DNA from: Cyanobacteria bacterium UBA11153
GTDB lineage: Bacteria; Cyanobacteriota; Cyanobacteriia; Cyanobacteriales; Coleofasciculaceae
Length of the DNA: 43,451 nt
Assembly (NCBI GenBank): GCA_003511885.1
Contig: DOIX01000273.1
Span: 48,917-92,367, forward strand
Direction of reading: 5' to 3'
A program made the translations under genes and the position numbers. The notes beneath the pieces are model-generated. The model was not told the origin of the DNA, ran no database searches, and worked only from the letters and a program-made list of their open reading frames with translations. Below are positions 43,381-43,451 of the stretch, in pieces (within the stretch, counting starts at the first letter, position 1; every line of letters starts with the position of its first letter).

Positions 43381-43451
43381 AAAATATATAGCAATCCTAA
43401 ATGAGTTGTAACAAGTGCGCGGCTTGAAACCCAGTCAGAGCAAGGATCGCA

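Overview
The window reads as chromosome of a filamentous cyanobacterium, probably of the Oscillatoria/Microcoleus kind. The basis is the many HIP1 octamers (GCGATCGC), long runs of heptanucleotide STRR-type repeats between genes, a cyanobacterial-type GshA, an ACT-domain malic enzyme, a cyanobacteriochrome-like GAF protein and several conserved proteins of cyanobacterial type. No phage or plasmid backbone is visible.

Layout. 1-5017 (minus strand): cell-surface polysaccharide export, with two complete ABC-2 exporter pairs (Wzm/Wzt) in tandem and a sulfotransferase that runs off the left edge. 5105-8930: a Uma2-family nuclease-fold protein, malic enzyme, an SRPBCC protein and Maf. 9128-13281 (plus strand): four uncharacterised genes that appear to share one small module; the second carries a long acidic repeat region and the fourth is a membrane protein. 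13550-18938: a lipoprotein with a retropepsin-like domain, tRNA-Met, a LysM/M23 cell-wall peptidase behind a long leader, and TrmL. 19545-23827: GshA, then an HDAC-family deacetylase gene split by a full IS200/IS605 element (TnpA plus TnpB). 23933-29467 (minus strand): an apparent operon of a dynamin-like GTPase, a second GTPase, a membrane protein, a small gene broken by a MITE, and a VWA protein. It resembles GTPase/VWA conflict modules. 29908-34730: MutS with a low-complexity insertion, a stand-alone GAF protein with both cysteines of a DXCF cyanobacteriochrome, and a YbjN protein. 34782-40366: a Phd/YefM antitoxin whose YoeB-like toxin partner is cut by another MITE, and a 1395-residue eCIS-core (DUF4157) toxin-like protein with small downstream genes in the immunity position. 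40874-43306: a GT39-like membrane glycosyltransferase and a DUF697-like membrane protein.

Three genes here are broken by small or simple mobile elements, and in each the flanks allow the ancestral site to be rebuilt: the HDAC gene (IS605), the small VWA-operon gene (146-bp MITE, 8-bp duplication) and the YoeB-type toxin (174-bp MITE, 6-bp duplication). Repeat DNA also lies inside intact genes (mutS, the GT39 gene, the tail of the VWA-operon membrane protein). The best candidates for undescribed biology are the four-gene module family at 9128-13281, the 167-residue GAF-only photoreceptor candidate, the GTPase/VWA operon and the eCIS-linked toxin locus.
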